Below, piece after piece: positions 12,693 through 26,100 of a stretch of 64,000 bases of DNA. Within the stretch, counting starts at the first letter, position 1; each line of letters starts with the position of its first letter. The stretch comes from Delphinus delphis (Eukaryota > Chordata > Mammalia > Artiodactyla > Delphinidae). A model generated the notes under the pieces. It saw nothing but the letters and a program-made list of their open reading frames with translations. It was not told the origin of the DNA and made no database searches. Where the stretch lies: assembly GCF_949987515.2 (NCBI RefSeq), contig NC_082696.1, positions 39,102,431 to 39,166,430 on the forward strand, given 5' to 3'. The position numbers and the translations under genes are program-made.

Positions 12693-13130
12693 AAGTAAGT
12701 CAGAAAGAAAAACAAATACCATATGCTAACACATATATATGGAATCTAAAAAAAAAAAAAAAAGGTTCTGATGAACCTAGGGGCAGGACAGGAATAAAGA
12801 TGCAGAGGTAGAGCATGGACTTGAGTACACGGGGAGGGGAAAGGGTAAACTGGGACGAAGTGAAAGAGTAGCATGGACATATATACACTGCCAAATGTAA
12901 AATAGATAGCTAGTGGGAAGCAGCTGCATAGCACAGGGAGATCAGCTCCGTGCTTTGTGACCACCTAGAGGGGTGGGATAGGGAGGGTGGGAGGGAGACG
13001 CAAGAGGGAAGGGACATGGGGATATATGTACACATATAGCTGATTCACTTTGTTGTACAGCAGAGGCTAACACAACATTGTAAGGGGATTATACTACAAT
13101 AAAGATATTAAAAATAAACAAATTTTAAAA
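12693..13130 (+). mobile_element. L1 3' end (cetartiodactyl type), 5'-truncated
   Basis: The sequence holds the last codons of ORF2 ('aagtaagtcagaaagaaaaa') and the 3'UTR, through 'gggaagcagctgcatagcac', to a tail with AATAAA at about 13098. A G-rich tract at 12970-12997 lies in the 3'UTR. The same 3'UTR occurs in the opposite orientation at 61626-61927. The short length is typical of 5' truncation during target-primed reverse transcription. Confidence 0.85.
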
Positions 13131-16100
13131 AGCACCATTATTAAAAAAAAAAAAAAGAAAGTAAATTCCATAAAAGCTAACTTCCTTGACAAAAGTAAAA
13201 GATTTTATTTCCCTCCTTGTAAAGTAAGAAGATACGAACTTCATGGTGTGCACATAGAAGGAGCTTCTGAGACAAAGAACAAAAACTCTCAGTAAAAAAT
13301 AGGTTTTCACACAATAAACAACAGAAAGCAATGGATACTTCTGGAACCCTCTCCATCCTTCTTTCCTACAGGTTTACAGACCAGGGATTGCCTTGACAGG
13401 GAAGTGACTATACTGTCTTACTGAAAGATGGTTCTCAAGTCACTAAACAAGAATTAATTGCACATGCTTCTATCATGTTACTTTTAAAGCAGGTTATTGT
13501 AAGACAGTGCTAGCCTGTGAATTCTCAAGAGAAGTATGTCCTGAGAAAGTAAGCATAGGAAGTTTACCTATTTCCTTATTCATGTTTCTTCCCTTGCCTT
13601 TTGCCTGGTGAGGTAATGCAATAACAGAACCTTCAGCTTATTATTTTAAGCAGAGTTCATCTAGTTCACTTTGGGTTCCTGGGTGGTGAAATGCTTGAAG
13701 ACCTCCCATGGATAGAAAACCTTTGCATTGTAATCTTATTACACAACAGGGAAGGTCAATGGAATGAGCCTTTTTTTCCCCCTCATTTTAGTTTGTCTCT
13801 ACCACATAAAAATGTGACACAGAATGAAGCAGACCCAAGTCTCTGCGTGTGATATTAACTTGGAACTGCTTTTTGTCTGTCATCATTGACCATGTCACCA
13901 CTTTGTCACCTGCCTCCTAGATTTTGTCAACTGTAGCTGGGTGTCTAAGATCACTTTCATCCTTGTGGAATGTGCCTGTGGCGTTTGCATGAGGGCTAGT
14001 CCACTCAGATAAGGCTATTGCTGCTGGGGAAGTTATTTTGTTTGCATTCCCTGGATTTGTGAGATTAATAGAGAGCCCTCCAAGGTGGGATGAGGAGGAC
14101 TTCAGAAATGTCAAGGGAGGAAACACACCCTCTAGCCATTTGATTGTGAGATTGATTTTGCGAAATGACATGTGTAGTGATCCCTTTACACACAGCTTTT
14201 TACTTCATCCAGTATTGTGGCTGAGCTTGCTTCATCCCGGTTTTCCTTTCATTCAAAACAGAAAAAAAGAAAGTTTTATCAAACCCCAGAACTCAGTCTC
14301 CCAGCATCTGTTTACACTTCATGGAATGACTGAATATGTGTGAGAAGAAAATGGCAGAAACCGGGAGGGTAAGTGAGGAATGGCCCCCTTCCTAAACTCT
14401 TCTGAGGACATTTGGTTTCTTCCCGCCTTCATTCCCCTCCTCTTCAGTTCCTCCTTCCCCACAAACAACTTTACTCATTTTGTGCAAAAGATTGCCATTT
14501 GGTGTTCAAGGTTAATTTTAATACCTAGATGTTTCAGCTGCTAGTTCTTCAATAGACTCCAGGATTCCCTCTGCACTTTTGGTGACTATATAATAGTCAT
14601 GGCATAAACAGTAGGATTTGTTTTCATCTACAATCACAACCACAGAGTTTTGTATTTGCTTTAGAGCAGTAGCTCTCAAAATGGAAACTTTGAAAATATT
14701 TTATTTATTTGGTTAAAACCATTGGGTCATATCAAAAAACACGACTGAACAAAGAAATATGGAGAGGAAGTGTGGGGAAAGGAAGGACTCAGAGTTATGC
14801 TGGAGGACCAATAAAGGGAATAAAACCCATCATTTTAATATCTTATACATTTCCCTTTTCTATTTAAAAGAAAATCTCAATAAGCAGGCTAGCCTGTAAC
14901 ATCATTCTTCCAGGCTTCTCCGTTCCTATTTAACTACATGAAAACCTGTCTGTAAGCCCCCCACTGGGAGAGAGAAAACATTCCCTTTGCTGGCAGGTGG
15001 TCTTTTGCAAGCACTTCCCAATTGAAAGCACATGTTCCTGGGTGTGAGGAGGCTTCTGGTAAGTGGGGAGGAAGCTCATGTGTAGAGTGATTGGATTATG
15101 TAGGCAAATTCAAGATAAGCATGCTTAGTCCTCCCTTCCTTCCACAATAAAGGTAGAGGCTTTTGATATCACATAGAAGGTCTCTATCCTACTCATCTTC
15201 ACCTCCAAGTTGAAGGTCTTCCTTCACTGTCCTACAACATAGTTCAGTGTTCACATCCTCTTTCATATTAGCGTTAAACTAAGACCCCCTTGTTTCTCTT
15301 CCTTTTCCTGGTCTTTGCCACCAAGACCAGTTAAGCTACCAATAACATGAGATCGATCTTCTTAAGGATAAGATCCCTTCTGCAGAACTCAGATTTCTTC
15401 ACAGTTAATGGAAGAAAGGAGAGAGGAAATGAAGAACCAAAAGAATATCCTTTTCCTGTTCAAAGAGGGGGAAAGTCTTTTAGCAAAGATTTTTTTTAAA
15501 ATGAGAAATTTGATTCAGGAAGAGCAGTATGCGAATGACCATTTCAAAGGAAATCAATAAGAAAAGTTCAAGAAAATGATCATAATGAAATATATCTTAG
15601 CAATACATCTTTTACTAAACATCAGACATCTATTATGTGCCTTTCCCTGTCTGAACACATTTTCGTAAAGGCTCAACGTAGCTAATTCTGTTGCATTTCC
15701 TGGAATGAAGAAAGAGTGAGTTTGCTTCACAAAAGTTAGAATTTAATTGAATTTTGTGAAGTACAAAACCCAAAAAAACATTTCCCCCAATATTCCAAAC
15801 TCTAAAAATAATTGAGGACTGCACAGAGGCAGTGAAAAACTGCATAATATTAGAAAATGTTCTTTACCTCAACCCAAAAGCACTTTATAAATGGGTACAG
15901 TATCTCATGGTGAAAAGAGGAGGTCAGATTGATGCTGTTTTAAGCAATGGGTTATTTAGTTAAGATTTGCTGCATCAGCTTCCAAGTGCTCCCCCAAATG
16001 TCAGTGCTCTAATAGTGAACATTCTATTGCTTGAAAGATCAAAGTTTTCTTTACTGGTCAGAAAAAGTGGCATCACATTTTTGCTTTTCCCCAATAACTG

Positions 16101-16429
16101 ATTTTTGTACATTTACTATAGAAAGTGAATCTAACCATATTGAAGGGGATGATAGTCAGGTTACTTAGCTTGGAAAATATTGAAAATGAGGCAAACGCCT
16201 CTCATTTTCTTTTTAACAGAAATATCCTACACTGTACTTGCAAACCATTAGTTTATGAGTGAACTAGTTTACAATGTATGTAGTATTATATGTGCACGTT
16301 AGCACTTCTAAGAGCTGCTTGAGTAACCCGGAAAAAAGGGTCAAGAAAATATTGAACTGTCCTTCAGTTATTACAGGCTATTTAGAAACTGGAAAACAAG
16401 CTAATTCTGATTTAAGAAAAACATAACAA
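13131..16429. other. Repeat-poor sequence, no gene seen
   Basis: A second poly(A) run (13142-13155) closes the preceding L1 area. After it come about 3.3 kb without a recognisable repeat. The frames at 13917-14171 (minus) and 14038-14343 (plus) overlap each other and show no recognisable domain. Conserved non-coding elements could lie here but cannot be judged from one sequence. Confidence 0.45.
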
Positions 16430-16580
16430 TACTTTGTTTTTATATAGTACTTTTCAGACATGACTTCATTATTTATCAGAACATTCTTCTGAGCGTAGGT
16501 AGCAAGGGCTTTCTTCAGTTTACAGAGGCATAAACTTGGGCATGAAAAGATTAATTGATTTCTGCCGGGCACAGAAAATC
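16430..16580 (-). mobile_element. MIR SINE, degraded
   Basis: Antisense MIR landmarks: 'tagtacttttcagacatgac', then 'cagtttacagaggcataaac'. The element is partial and old. Confidence 0.5.
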
Positions 16581-17209
16581 TATGCCAAAGGGAAAGAGAG
16601 ACCAACTTTCTACAAAGGACTCAGGAGCCTGCTCTTCCTCCAGTAAATAGAAATCACATCATCTTTAACTTTTGTAACAACTTCTTAGAATCTTTGCTAC
16701 ACAATCAGTATTAACCATCTGCGTGGTATTGATTTAAGAAGATTTGGGGGTCTTGCTCATTTATTGCTTTATGCTAACACACTGCACTCACATAGAACAT
16801 AGTCATTGGTTGAACAGCATTGCTTACATGTAATAGAGAAAAGATGACAATCAGTAATGACACTCGATTCGCGATTCAAGAGTGCACAAAGGGTACAGTG
16901 AAGAGTTGTCATTACTTGCTCCTAGCAAGTACTATTTAAGGCCAGAAAATCACATAATTAGAGGCACTTTCAAAGCTCCTGATTTCAAGATAACTTTCAA
17001 ACATAATTATCACATTTTTGACTGGAGACATATCAAGGCCACAGACATTAGTTTCTGCAAAAATCCCCTGTCAGTAATGTGTTATAGTACCCTTATAACA
17101 ATATATCTTGGAAATTACTTTGCTTATGTAGTTTTTCGGGTCTGAATGAAGTAGAAGAGCGACACAGTTCACATTTTTGTAAGTTCACTTTGGCCTATAA
17201 CATGGAGAA
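16581..17209. other. No recognisable feature
   Basis: AT-rich DNA. The 87-codon plus frame at 16882-17145 has no recognisable domain or coding-like bias. Confidence 0.45.
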
Positions 17210-17610
17210 CGTAGAGGTCGATGAGATGGAAGGCAGGGTGATTAGTTAGGAGGTTTTGGTGAGAATGAAGGTAAAAAATAATGGCAGCATTAATTAGAGT
17301 GGTGTTAGTGGTGATGGAAAGAAGTAGGTGGACATACACATACTTACTGGATAAAATAGATGTTTGGTTGGTTTTGGGGGCTGAAAGGAGTTAAAAATAT
17401 CTCCCAGGTTTTGTTTGTTTGTTTGTTTTCAATTAAGTGGATGCTGATGCCATTCAGTGAGATTAGGATTAGCAGAGGGTCAAAGATTTAGTCTGGGGAA
17501 ATGAAGCGCCAGCTTTTGACATGATGAGTTTGAGATGCCTGGGAGATACCTAGATAAAACCATGGGCAATTGAATGTATGGTTCAGAGTTCAGCCTCAGT
17601 GGATATCCTC
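17210..17610 (-). mobile_element. L2 LINE fragment, antisense
   Basis: The antisense of the L2 reverse-transcriptase 3' part is recognisable in 'agtttgagatgcctgggaga' and in the preceding 'ttaggaggttttggtgagaa' and 'gtggtgttagtggtgatgg' phrases. A (GTTT)n tract sits inside it at about 17410-17430. Confidence 0.55.
17410..17430. repeat. (GTTT)n simple repeat
   Basis: About five GTTT units in a row. Confidence 0.9.
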
Positions 17611-18039
17611 TATGAAATCTTCCATAATCACTTTAATGGAAAGCCATGTCTAAATTCTGGATGCCTCTTCATGGCTAAGATTTGAGGAGTTATCTTGATT
17701 TATCTCACAGTATCTTAATATATAGTTTAACAAAAATATTACCTAATTTCTTCAGTTACTTGTAGTCTAGAAGCGCAAATTTATAGAGTAAATTTAAAAG
17801 CAATGATCTTTTCTAAATTCATAGAATATTTGAATTATATCCCTTAATTCTGCTTCAGGCAGGTATTATATTCATATGCACAAACCCAACATTCTTCTTG
17901 GAATTCAGTAGTTTCTTGGTATTATGAAATAAGACTTCTATTTTTATAAACAGCAGGTGTTTGACCGGGGAGATGATTCATATGCTTTTAAGTCCAGAGC
18001 TCTAATGAATGGTCTAGGTTTTCAGATATGAATTTATAA
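17611..18039. other. No recognisable feature
   Basis: AT-rich segment between two L2 relics. It is probably a decayed or inserted stretch, with no identifiable content. Confidence 0.4.
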
Positions 18040-18699
18040 CCTGTCATTCATTCATTCAGCAGGCACTATCCTAGGTGCTTTGATTTGCCTGTTTGATAAA
18101 CAGCTCTTTCCTTGGAGAGATTATAATCAATGGAGAAGCCAGTAAAGAAAAGATATAGTATATAGAATATAGTATAATATATAGTATATTAAATGGTTAT
18201 TAGTTATTTGGAGAAAAATTAAAGTTGAGAAGATGAAAAGGGAGCACTTAAAGACGAGTGTTTTCAGCTTTCAATGAGGTAGTCAGGGGAAGCTTCACTA
18301 GGAAGGTGGAATTTGAGACTAGACCTAAAGGAGATGAGGGAGGATGTCAAGCCACTATATGGGGGAAGAATGCACCCTCAACAGAGGGGACAGAAAGTGC
18401 AAGGGCTCTATGTAGTCACGGCCTCCAGAGTAAGGACACCAAAGTGATTAGAGTGGAGTAAGCAACAGGGAAAGCTGTAGTAGATGAAGCTGAAGAGGGA
18501 AGGAAGTAGGGGTTCCAGATTGTTTGCACCTTTTAGGCCAAGACAGGAATGAATTCATGGAGAGTTTAAGCAGATGAGTGACATGCTCTGATGCATTCTT
18601 AAAGGATCACTGCTTGTTATGTTAAAAGTAGGCAGTCAAGTGTCAAAATGAAAGCAGGGAAAGTTAGAATAATTCAGGAGAAAATTAATGGGGGTTTGC
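18040..18699 (-). mobile_element. L2 LINE, antisense 3' part
   Basis: It opens with the complement of the L2 3' terminus ('attcattcattcagcaggca') and runs through 'ggggaagcttcactaggaag', 'gacctaaaggagatgaggga', 'ggaagaatgcaccctcaaca' and 'agtgacatgctctgatgcat', in canonical antisense order. An AT-rich patch at 18150-18195 interrupts it. The 67-codon frame at 18258-18461 is the antisense of this repeat and not a gene. The element is split here by an LTR and resumes at about 19381. Confidence 0.7.
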
Positions 18700-19380
18700 T
18701 GTGATGGTTAATTCCCGCAGGCCTGAAATTGGCCTGAGCTGTTTGGCTGAAGTAAGAGATGTATCTGTATAAGTATGGCTCGCTAACCGATTGTGTCACT
18801 GGATAGTTTAAAAAGAAATAATAATAAGAGATGTATCTGGATGTACTAATCTCTAGACAAGGCATAAAATATACTGAATGATAATGTTGCTTTGTAACCA
18901 TGATTCCCATGCAAGTTTTAGGATGGCTTTTACCAGTTTGTCAGCATTATTGATTTTGTTTATCTACAACAGTGAGATTGCTGATTTGTACCTGGTCTCA
19001 GTGAGACTCCTAGAGGGTTCTGACACTGGGGCTGTTTATCTACCAAAAAATAAGCCTGCATGACCAGCAAAGTATAAAATATCCTGTTCAGAAATTCATT
19101 TTGGGTTTCCTGATCCCAGGGTGTTCTGTGAGGTACACACATCTGTGGTCCCTGATCTTTGAGAGAAAACAACAGAGCCCTGCAGGGGAGGATGATTGGA
19201 GCGCGTGCTCAGCCTCTCTAGGATCCTTGCTATGAGACAGGCTTTGGCTAGAATGCAGCCTTACCTTAACTGTTGTTTTATCGTATGTTTTTCCAATAAT
19301 AAACCTTAGATTTATAATCATTTTCACTTTGAGCTCTGAGAGTCTTCTTTAACAATTGAAGCCTGACTGTCACCACCAGT
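18700..19380 (+). mobile_element. Unassigned solo LTR inserted in L2
   Basis: This about 680-bp block is absent from the L2 sequence on either side. It starts TGTGATGG and has a TATA-like motif ('agtataaaatatcctg', about 19073-19088) followed about 220 bp later by an AATAAA signal (about 19300) and about 80 bp of U5-like sequence ending near 'gactgtcacca'. That is the U3-R-U5 layout of an LTR. No internal retroviral sequence is present. A 15-bp direct repeat (18753-18767 and 18825-18839) lies in the U3-like part. I cannot name the family; ERVL or ERV1 are possible. Confidence 0.5.
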
Positions 19381-19570
19381 GCAGGAGCTTAGACTGGACT
19401 GGTAGCAGTAGAAGTGATGAGTCAGCCACTTGGATCCTGGATAACATTTAAAGATAGAATTGACATGATTTGCTGTTGGGTTAGATATGGGGTGTGAGAG
19501 ATAGAGCAGAGTCAAAGATGACTCCCAGTATTATCAGCCTGGGCAACTGGTAGAATAGAGTTTAGAATGA
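19381..19570 (-). mobile_element. L2 LINE, continuation after LTR
   Basis: Antisense L2 resumes with 'agactggactggtagcagta', 'atttgctgttgggttagata', 'tggggtgtgagagatagagc' and 'agtcaaagatgactcccagt'. This follows on from the segment ending at about 18699 in the L2 consensus. Confidence 0.65.
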
Positions 19571-21048
19571 TGATTGAGATGAAGCCAAATTAGCATTCAT
19601 TTAACAGCAAAAAGAAAGTAACTGAAGATATATTGAGTACAGACAACTCTTCTGGGGATATCGGATATAAACAGAAGCAGAGAAAAGGGGGCTTTGTTAA
19701 AAGAAAAACAGAGTTTCAAATATTTAAGAGAACTGGTGATATAGGCATAAAAGAAAAAATTAGTTTGTTTTTAAATCTTTTAAAAATTTCTTTGGAGAAA
19801 TGATTTCCTTTCTCCAAACTAGCTGTTTAAAATGTATCTAACAACAACAACAAATAAACAAACAACATGGGAGTAAATACCAGTGTAGCACTTAATTCTA
19901 TTATAGGACTTATAGAGTATGCCACTCTAGGATATTTCATTCCAAAATGATATTTCACTTAACAAGTAAAAGCATAATAAAATCATAAGTTGAAATGCAG
20001 GGAAAATGTAGAATATTGACTCAGTTTAAGCCAAATATTATTCCCTGTGATTCTGGACCCAATATTAATCCTAGAATTATGTGGATTTTATACGAGCTTA
20101 AGAAAAGATCATCATTTCTAAGCTAAAATGAATTAAAGCTGCCATTAATTTGCTATTGACCTTTAATATTTATTCTGTTCTGTGTTTTTACATTTCATCT
20201 GGAAGTCTTTTTCAGAAAATCTGGGATGACTTTTACCTGGTTACAAAGTGAGAAACTTTGGAAAGTTTCTAACCTCTACATAGTAGGTGCTGAATAAATA
20301 TTTGTTAAATAGATGAATACATACGTGAATGAATATATGAGTGAATGAAGAGTCACATGAATGGTTTATGAATAAGCATATGAATTGATAGTAGCATGTA
20401 TAATGCAAAAAACACATTATATAAACAGAGAGGAGATCATGAATCTTTTGTGATTCCCTTTGTTAACAGGAACAACTTTGAGACATACTTGCAGAGTCAG
20501 GGCAGTGGAAGAGAGCATCATTTTTGACCATTCTAGAGCAAACTGGGAGATGGAATACAAGGGCAGAGTGAGAGGCAAGGCTCATAGCTAATTCAAGTGG
20601 TTTCAATAAACAACAACTGTGTGTTTAAGTGCATCCTAGGCCGTGACAATGGAGGTTGAGGTTAGAGTTAGAGCAATAAAGAAGCTGCTCAAGAGAGAAA
20701 GTATCACTCCAGGGTAGAACTGTCTCATCAGAGAAAAGAAGTTATTTCTTTCCTCTTCTGAGTCATGAATTCATGACCTCCCTCGCTCCCCTGCATACCT
20801 CCCAAGGCATCTGTGAATTGAAAGATTTATATGAACTCTCACAAAGAACGTGACTGTTCTCATAGGTGTTTGCAGACAAGCAGTTTCTCCACCCACTCAT
20901 CTCCCAAGGAGGTTCCTTAACCAGGTAGCAAATTGAGGCATGGGGTTGAGACAAATGCTGAAAAGTCATTTTAGAGAGGTTAACCTCAGAATGATTTAGG
21001 AAATAAAAAGAAAGTAATTCCAAATTCCTGTATCCTCATATGTATGAC
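19571..21048. other. Mostly unassigned; a short L2/MIR tail
   Basis: At about 20275-20350 the phrase 'tagtaggtgctgaataaata' plus a TGAA-rich tail resembles an L2 3' end. The rest, including the 86-codon minus frame at 20763-21023, has no recognisable content. Confidence 0.45.
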
Positions 21049-21097
21049 TAGATAGATAGATAGACAGATAGATAGATTGATAGACAGACAGACATAA
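21049..21097. repeat. (GATA)n/(GACA)n microsatellite
   Basis: An imperfect tetranucleotide array mixing GATA and GACA units over about 48 bp. It is likely variable in length between individuals. Confidence 0.9.
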
Positions 21098-22914
21098 CAA
21101 AGTCTCTGTTATAGAAAAGGCTTCCAACACTAGTTCTTTTTTACTTTTAGGCTATTTAAAAAATTCTTTCTACTTCCTTTTTTTCCCATCTTAGTAAATA
21201 TGTGCCAATTCTCACAGAATTGTGCTTAAAAAGAAAGAAAGATAAAGTGTATATGTTAGTGCAATTTGGTAGAAATTAATTAAAGAAACTAGCTCTTCTA
21301 AAGCCAAGCAGTCCCACCACCCACTAGCCCACTAAGCAATGCAAACAAGTGGGAATTTCCATTCAAACGGTAGTTGCAAAATATTCTTTGATTTTTCAGA
21401 TTCTCTGTTGATGGTAGGGCTTGTCTCTTCAGTCAAATAGAATATTTCTGTCATTCTAATGAAAAGAAAATTAAATTAAATTTAAAAAGAAGGCAGTCTG
21501 TTATTTGTCTTTAGACAATAGACACTAGACACCAGGAGAGTAATGCAAAGAGAAAAGATGTAGATCAGAAGTTCGCAAGTTTTTCCCACAGATCTCTAGT
21601 CCAACCAGATGCTCTGAGAAAATCGTATTCCATGGCAGAACACGTTTCTGCAGTGCTCCATATGCTGTCCTCTCTTAAGGGGTGCACAAGGCTCATTAAA
21701 ATAGTAAAGACCCCCAAATCCTGAAATAAATCTATTTGGCTTCCTTTAATCCAGTGTTTCTAAAATTTACAAGTCCACAAAGGCTTCTTAAATGTAACAT
21801 GCATCAAGATCCTGTAGAGTTAGTGATATGGAATATGCTTGGTGTATGCCTATGGCAGACTATGCAAACATACTCAAGTGTACACAGAGCCGGGCCGCAG
21901 GGAAATGGAATCACTTAGAGGTAATCAAAACCTTTGTAGAAAAACATAACCTTTTGATGCTCAGAGTATAGAAAAAAGAAATTAAATAGGTTGGGAACCA
22001 CGCATCACCCCACTCAGGGATATTTTTGGGATTAGAAAAAATTCAAAAGAAACCAAGAAATTGGAAACAAAAGCCTAATAATTAAATCCACTAAACTGTA
22101 TTTTTAATTAATCCTTCTGGTAGTTGTGGACAAAACTTTTCTCAGATGAGGAATATTAAGAGCACAATATTTTTCGCTAAAACAGTGCCTTCTGAGCTCT
22201 GAGCTCCACTTGCCTTTGGAAAACCCCACTTCCCAGGGGTCCTAACGGGTCTTGGAGGAGGAGAGTAGAGGTTTTCAAATGCTCATAAGAAGGCTCACAA
22301 GGCTTCTTGGATATCAGATTCCTCTTACAAAACAATAATTTGTTGAATTAAGTGCCAGTGAACCAGATGGATTACATTTCCCTCACAATGTGCACAAATT
22401 AAAAAATTAAAGAGAAAAGCACTTGGTAAAACCGAATTTGTATTTTGCTGGACCTAAAACATTTAGAAAAATAGTTTGAGATGTTTGGCTAAAGCCCAGT
22501 GCCACCAGGCCTGCCTGGCTCTAGACACCAGCCTCATTGACTGAAATATTCTATTAAGCAAGCAGATGGGTGGTGGTTTGTTACTGACTTTTCCACAAAA
22601 GCGAACTGTGAAATGTAATATTTCTGGAAGGATAAAGTGCTTGTGCTTCATACTTTTACAAAAGTGGGTTGACCATCTCAAGGATACTTCAGAAATAATA
22701 TAAACTCTGGGAATGAATTTTTTTTAAAGGTTAACGGTATCAGTATAAGATAATTGAGAAAGGGAGAAAGAACTACCTAAAGGAAACAAGTAAACTAGAA
22801 AAATTGGGAGTATAAGTTTTATGAATAGCTTGAATTTCTGCCACTATGAATATAATTATCGGGATGCTTTTTAGAGTAACATGTAATTTCGTGAAACATA
22901 TTTATTATGCTTTA
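21098..22914. other. No recognisable feature
   Basis: About 1.8 kb without a gene or a repeat that I can assign. The frames at 21736-21918 and 22463-22681 are short and unsupported. Confidence 0.45.
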
Positions 22915-23145
22915 TTTAGTTAATAAACTTTAATTTTTAGAGCAGCTTTAGGTTCACAGCAAAACTGAGTGGAAAGTACAGAGAGTTCCCATACACGCTC
23001 TGTTCACTCTACACACACATCCCCCACTACCAATATCTCATAACAGAGTGGTACACTTGTTACAATCAATGAACCTACACTGACATATCACTGTCACCTG
23101 AAGTCCATAGTTTACATTAGGGTTCACTCTGTGTGTGCTTTTAGC
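22915..23145 (-). mobile_element. Old L1 (L1M type) 3'UTR fragment
   Basis: It reads 'ttttagagcagctttaggtt', 'cacagcaaaactgagtggaa', 'agagttcccatacacgctct' and 'ccatagtttacattagggtt'. These phrases are shared by the 3' region of many old mammalian L1s in antisense. Confidence 0.8.
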
Positions 23146-26100
23146 AAGGAGGTATCTTGGTATAATGGATTATTTACTTGTCAAATAACCAACAGTGCTG
23201 CTTATAATTTATATTATTAGTGCATATTTGAGGATTAAGGGTTATCCTTAATCCTGGAACTAAGGCTTTTGCTTGTTTTGAAAGAAACAAAATCACACAT
23301 TAGTTCATTTGATTTCAAGAAGAAATAAATTATGAGAATGGAAGTTTTACATACTTGTCATCACAATAAACAGACAAGCCTCATACATTATCAAGTGCCA
23401 TTTCTAATTTGCAATGTAGAAATAATATGTTTTGCTTGGTGTAACCCATTCTTTCTTAAGACAGCCACCTTTGGAAAGGCATATCACAGAAAATTAGCTT
23501 TATGACAATGCTTTACATAGAAACTTATTGTAATAGCAAAACAAAACCCATATTCATTTCTAATAAACCTATTTTAAGTGCTTCCTTTTCACTATCATGT
23601 TGAAACCTTGCATGCACCAACTATGTGCCTCCTTTTTTTTTACAAGGATGGAGAAATATATTTTGATTCCACAGACTGAATTTTCTGTTTCTTGACCTAA
23701 GCTCCACCCCATGATCCACTCACTGAACAGATTAAAATTCCCAAAGGAGAGATTAGAAGCACCAAGATCAATTTAGAGTCTCACAGTGTTCTTGCCAAAG
23801 GCCTGATGTACACATTTCTGTCATTAACTCTGATCCAGATATATTCCTGAGGAGGGTGACTAGTGCATGACCTTGCCTCATACCCAAAGAATCACTGTTG
23901 TATTCAGCAATGCCCAGAAGCCCTGGATGTACATGGCTTTTAGTGAATTAATTGACCTCAGAATTCACTCATATGGAGCGTCTTATCTGGAGTCCAAGCT
24001 TTCTATATATAATAGCACTTTGGGTATTATTACTAGTTTAATTTGCTATTAACTTTGCACTCCACAGTAAGAATAACTGCAAATACTTTAGTTTTCACAT
24101 CAGAGAATATAAATCTAAAAAAAGAACAAAATGAAATTCAGCCGCAGTCTCCAACTACTCAGTAAAAGCTGCCCTTTTGTTTTCTTATCTTTCTTTTCTC
24201 TTTCTTTTTTTAAATCATGCCATCCCAAATTCATTTTCCCTTATCCTTAAAGCAACCTTCATCCTCCAACTTTGGCTCAGATATCCACATTCCTTTGACG
24301 TTGGCCTAGAGTTCCAGGGTTAGAGCACTTGGTCCAGACTTGGCCAGTCAAGCACCTTAATGTCTCCCTTCAACTGTCCATCATCCCCCATACCCATCCA
24401 TCCATAGTGGTAAATTGGGGTGTGTGACCAAAATTTGCTCAAACTGGATTTTCAGTTGTGCAAGCCATTACACATTCTTTTCCGCTTAAGCTGAGTTGAA
24501 TTGGTTTTCTTCTCATTTGAAACAATCAAACAAAATAGTTCTGGTACACCCTTTCAAAGATTTTTCTGATGCTACTCATACACATATTTTTAGTTAATGG
24601 AGTTATTTCTATGAACTAAATTTTCCAACAACTAAGTGCGAGAACTTTAGTTTGGTGATTTTAATTCTGTGATAAAATTCAAAGATTCAAAATGAACTTT
24701 AATTAGCACTGCAATAAGAACTCAAGAATTACTTAATAGCTTTCTTAGATTAATTGATTTTTCTAAAGTGCCTGTAATTTTGGGGTGCTTTCAATAGATT
24801 TGCTGCTTTGATGTCTAACATTGCAATGCAGAGAACATTCTTTGCTTTTTTTTTATGCTGTTTTATTTCCATCCTGTTTTTTTTTTTCTGTCCTCTTAAT
24901 TGCTTCTCATATTTGACTGGCCTTTATTTAGAATATAACTCACCAATATTAGACTGAATTTCTCATTAAAATGATCTTGGCTTAATTAGTAGGACAAATG
25001 CCCATGAATTGCAAAAAAAACACACATCCTGTTTTAAAAGTGTTTGGTCTATAAATTTACAATTTCTTCTTGATTCTGTGTGAAAACCATACCTTCCTAC
25101 TTTCTGCTTCAACTAGAGAGGTGAGCAAGAATTTCTAATCAAGCCATTGTAGGTGTGAAATATGATAATACTCAGAGAGTAGCTTTCTAGAGATTAAGGT
25201 TTAAATAAACATGAACTTGAAGACTTTCCAAGCTCTCCCCTTAGTTCTCTCCTTTTACCTACCTTACCCATGCTGGAGCGATAGGACTAGTGATAGAGCC
25301 TGGGAAAAGGAGTGAGATATAACTTTCTGGCTTCTTTTTCTTTAAAATTCATGTTACTGTACTGACCACTTATTGTTTGAAACTTTTAATCTTTAACAGG
25401 GATAAAACCAGGTCTTGTTCACTTTCAGGAAATAAGAATGACTTAATCAAGAGAATCCACATAGACATAGTGAAAGGAAGCTTAGCAAAAACTAGAGTCT
25501 TCTATAATCAGAATTTTTTCTTGACTGAAATGTTTTCAAAGATTATTATTTTAAAATTTACTTTAATATAAAAACAACATTGATTACAATGTGAGACTAT
25601 GAGTAAATATTTGTTAATTGCATGTGAGTAGGTGAAGAAAATTAGTGACAAATAATTCTAATTTTGTTTTAACATAACATTCTCTAGAGAGAAAAACTGC
25701 CTTCACCATTTAGCATTTTAAATAGTATTTATAATATAATCCTTGAGCTTGTTTTGGGCAGACTCTGGAGCAATCTAGGAGGCTGGTGGGCTGGGTCAAG
25801 CATTCTAGAATACAGAATGAAATTTCTCCAAATCTGTTAGTGATCAGAAAATAAAGTCTCATTAAAAGAGAGGGAACTGCCTCAAGTGCATGGTCAGTCT
25901 CCCTTATAAGCCTTTTCCCAGAATTTGAATTTGCATGGAGTGGAAATCTAAAGATTGTTCAGTTACTTATTTTGCATCTACATAATGAAAAGTTGTCCAA
26001 TATGAAATAAAAACAAAATTTCAACCCAAACTACTGAAATGTATTCCTATTTATCATTTGAGGAGTTACTCGGTTTTCTTCCTTTCTTTGCCTCAACACT

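Noticed and set aside
14038..14343. 101-codon plus-strand frame
   Set aside because: No recognisable domain, overlapped by an 84-codon frame on the other strand, and no splice or promoter context.
18753..18839. 15-bp direct repeat 72 bp apart, considered as a target-site duplication
   Set aside because: The intervening 57 bp does not look like an inserted element, and both copies lie within the LTR-like block.
21049..21097. Repeated GATA/GACA units, considered as an array-type system
   Set aside because: A plain tetranucleotide microsatellite. No CRISPR-like repeat-spacer pattern exists anywhere in the window.
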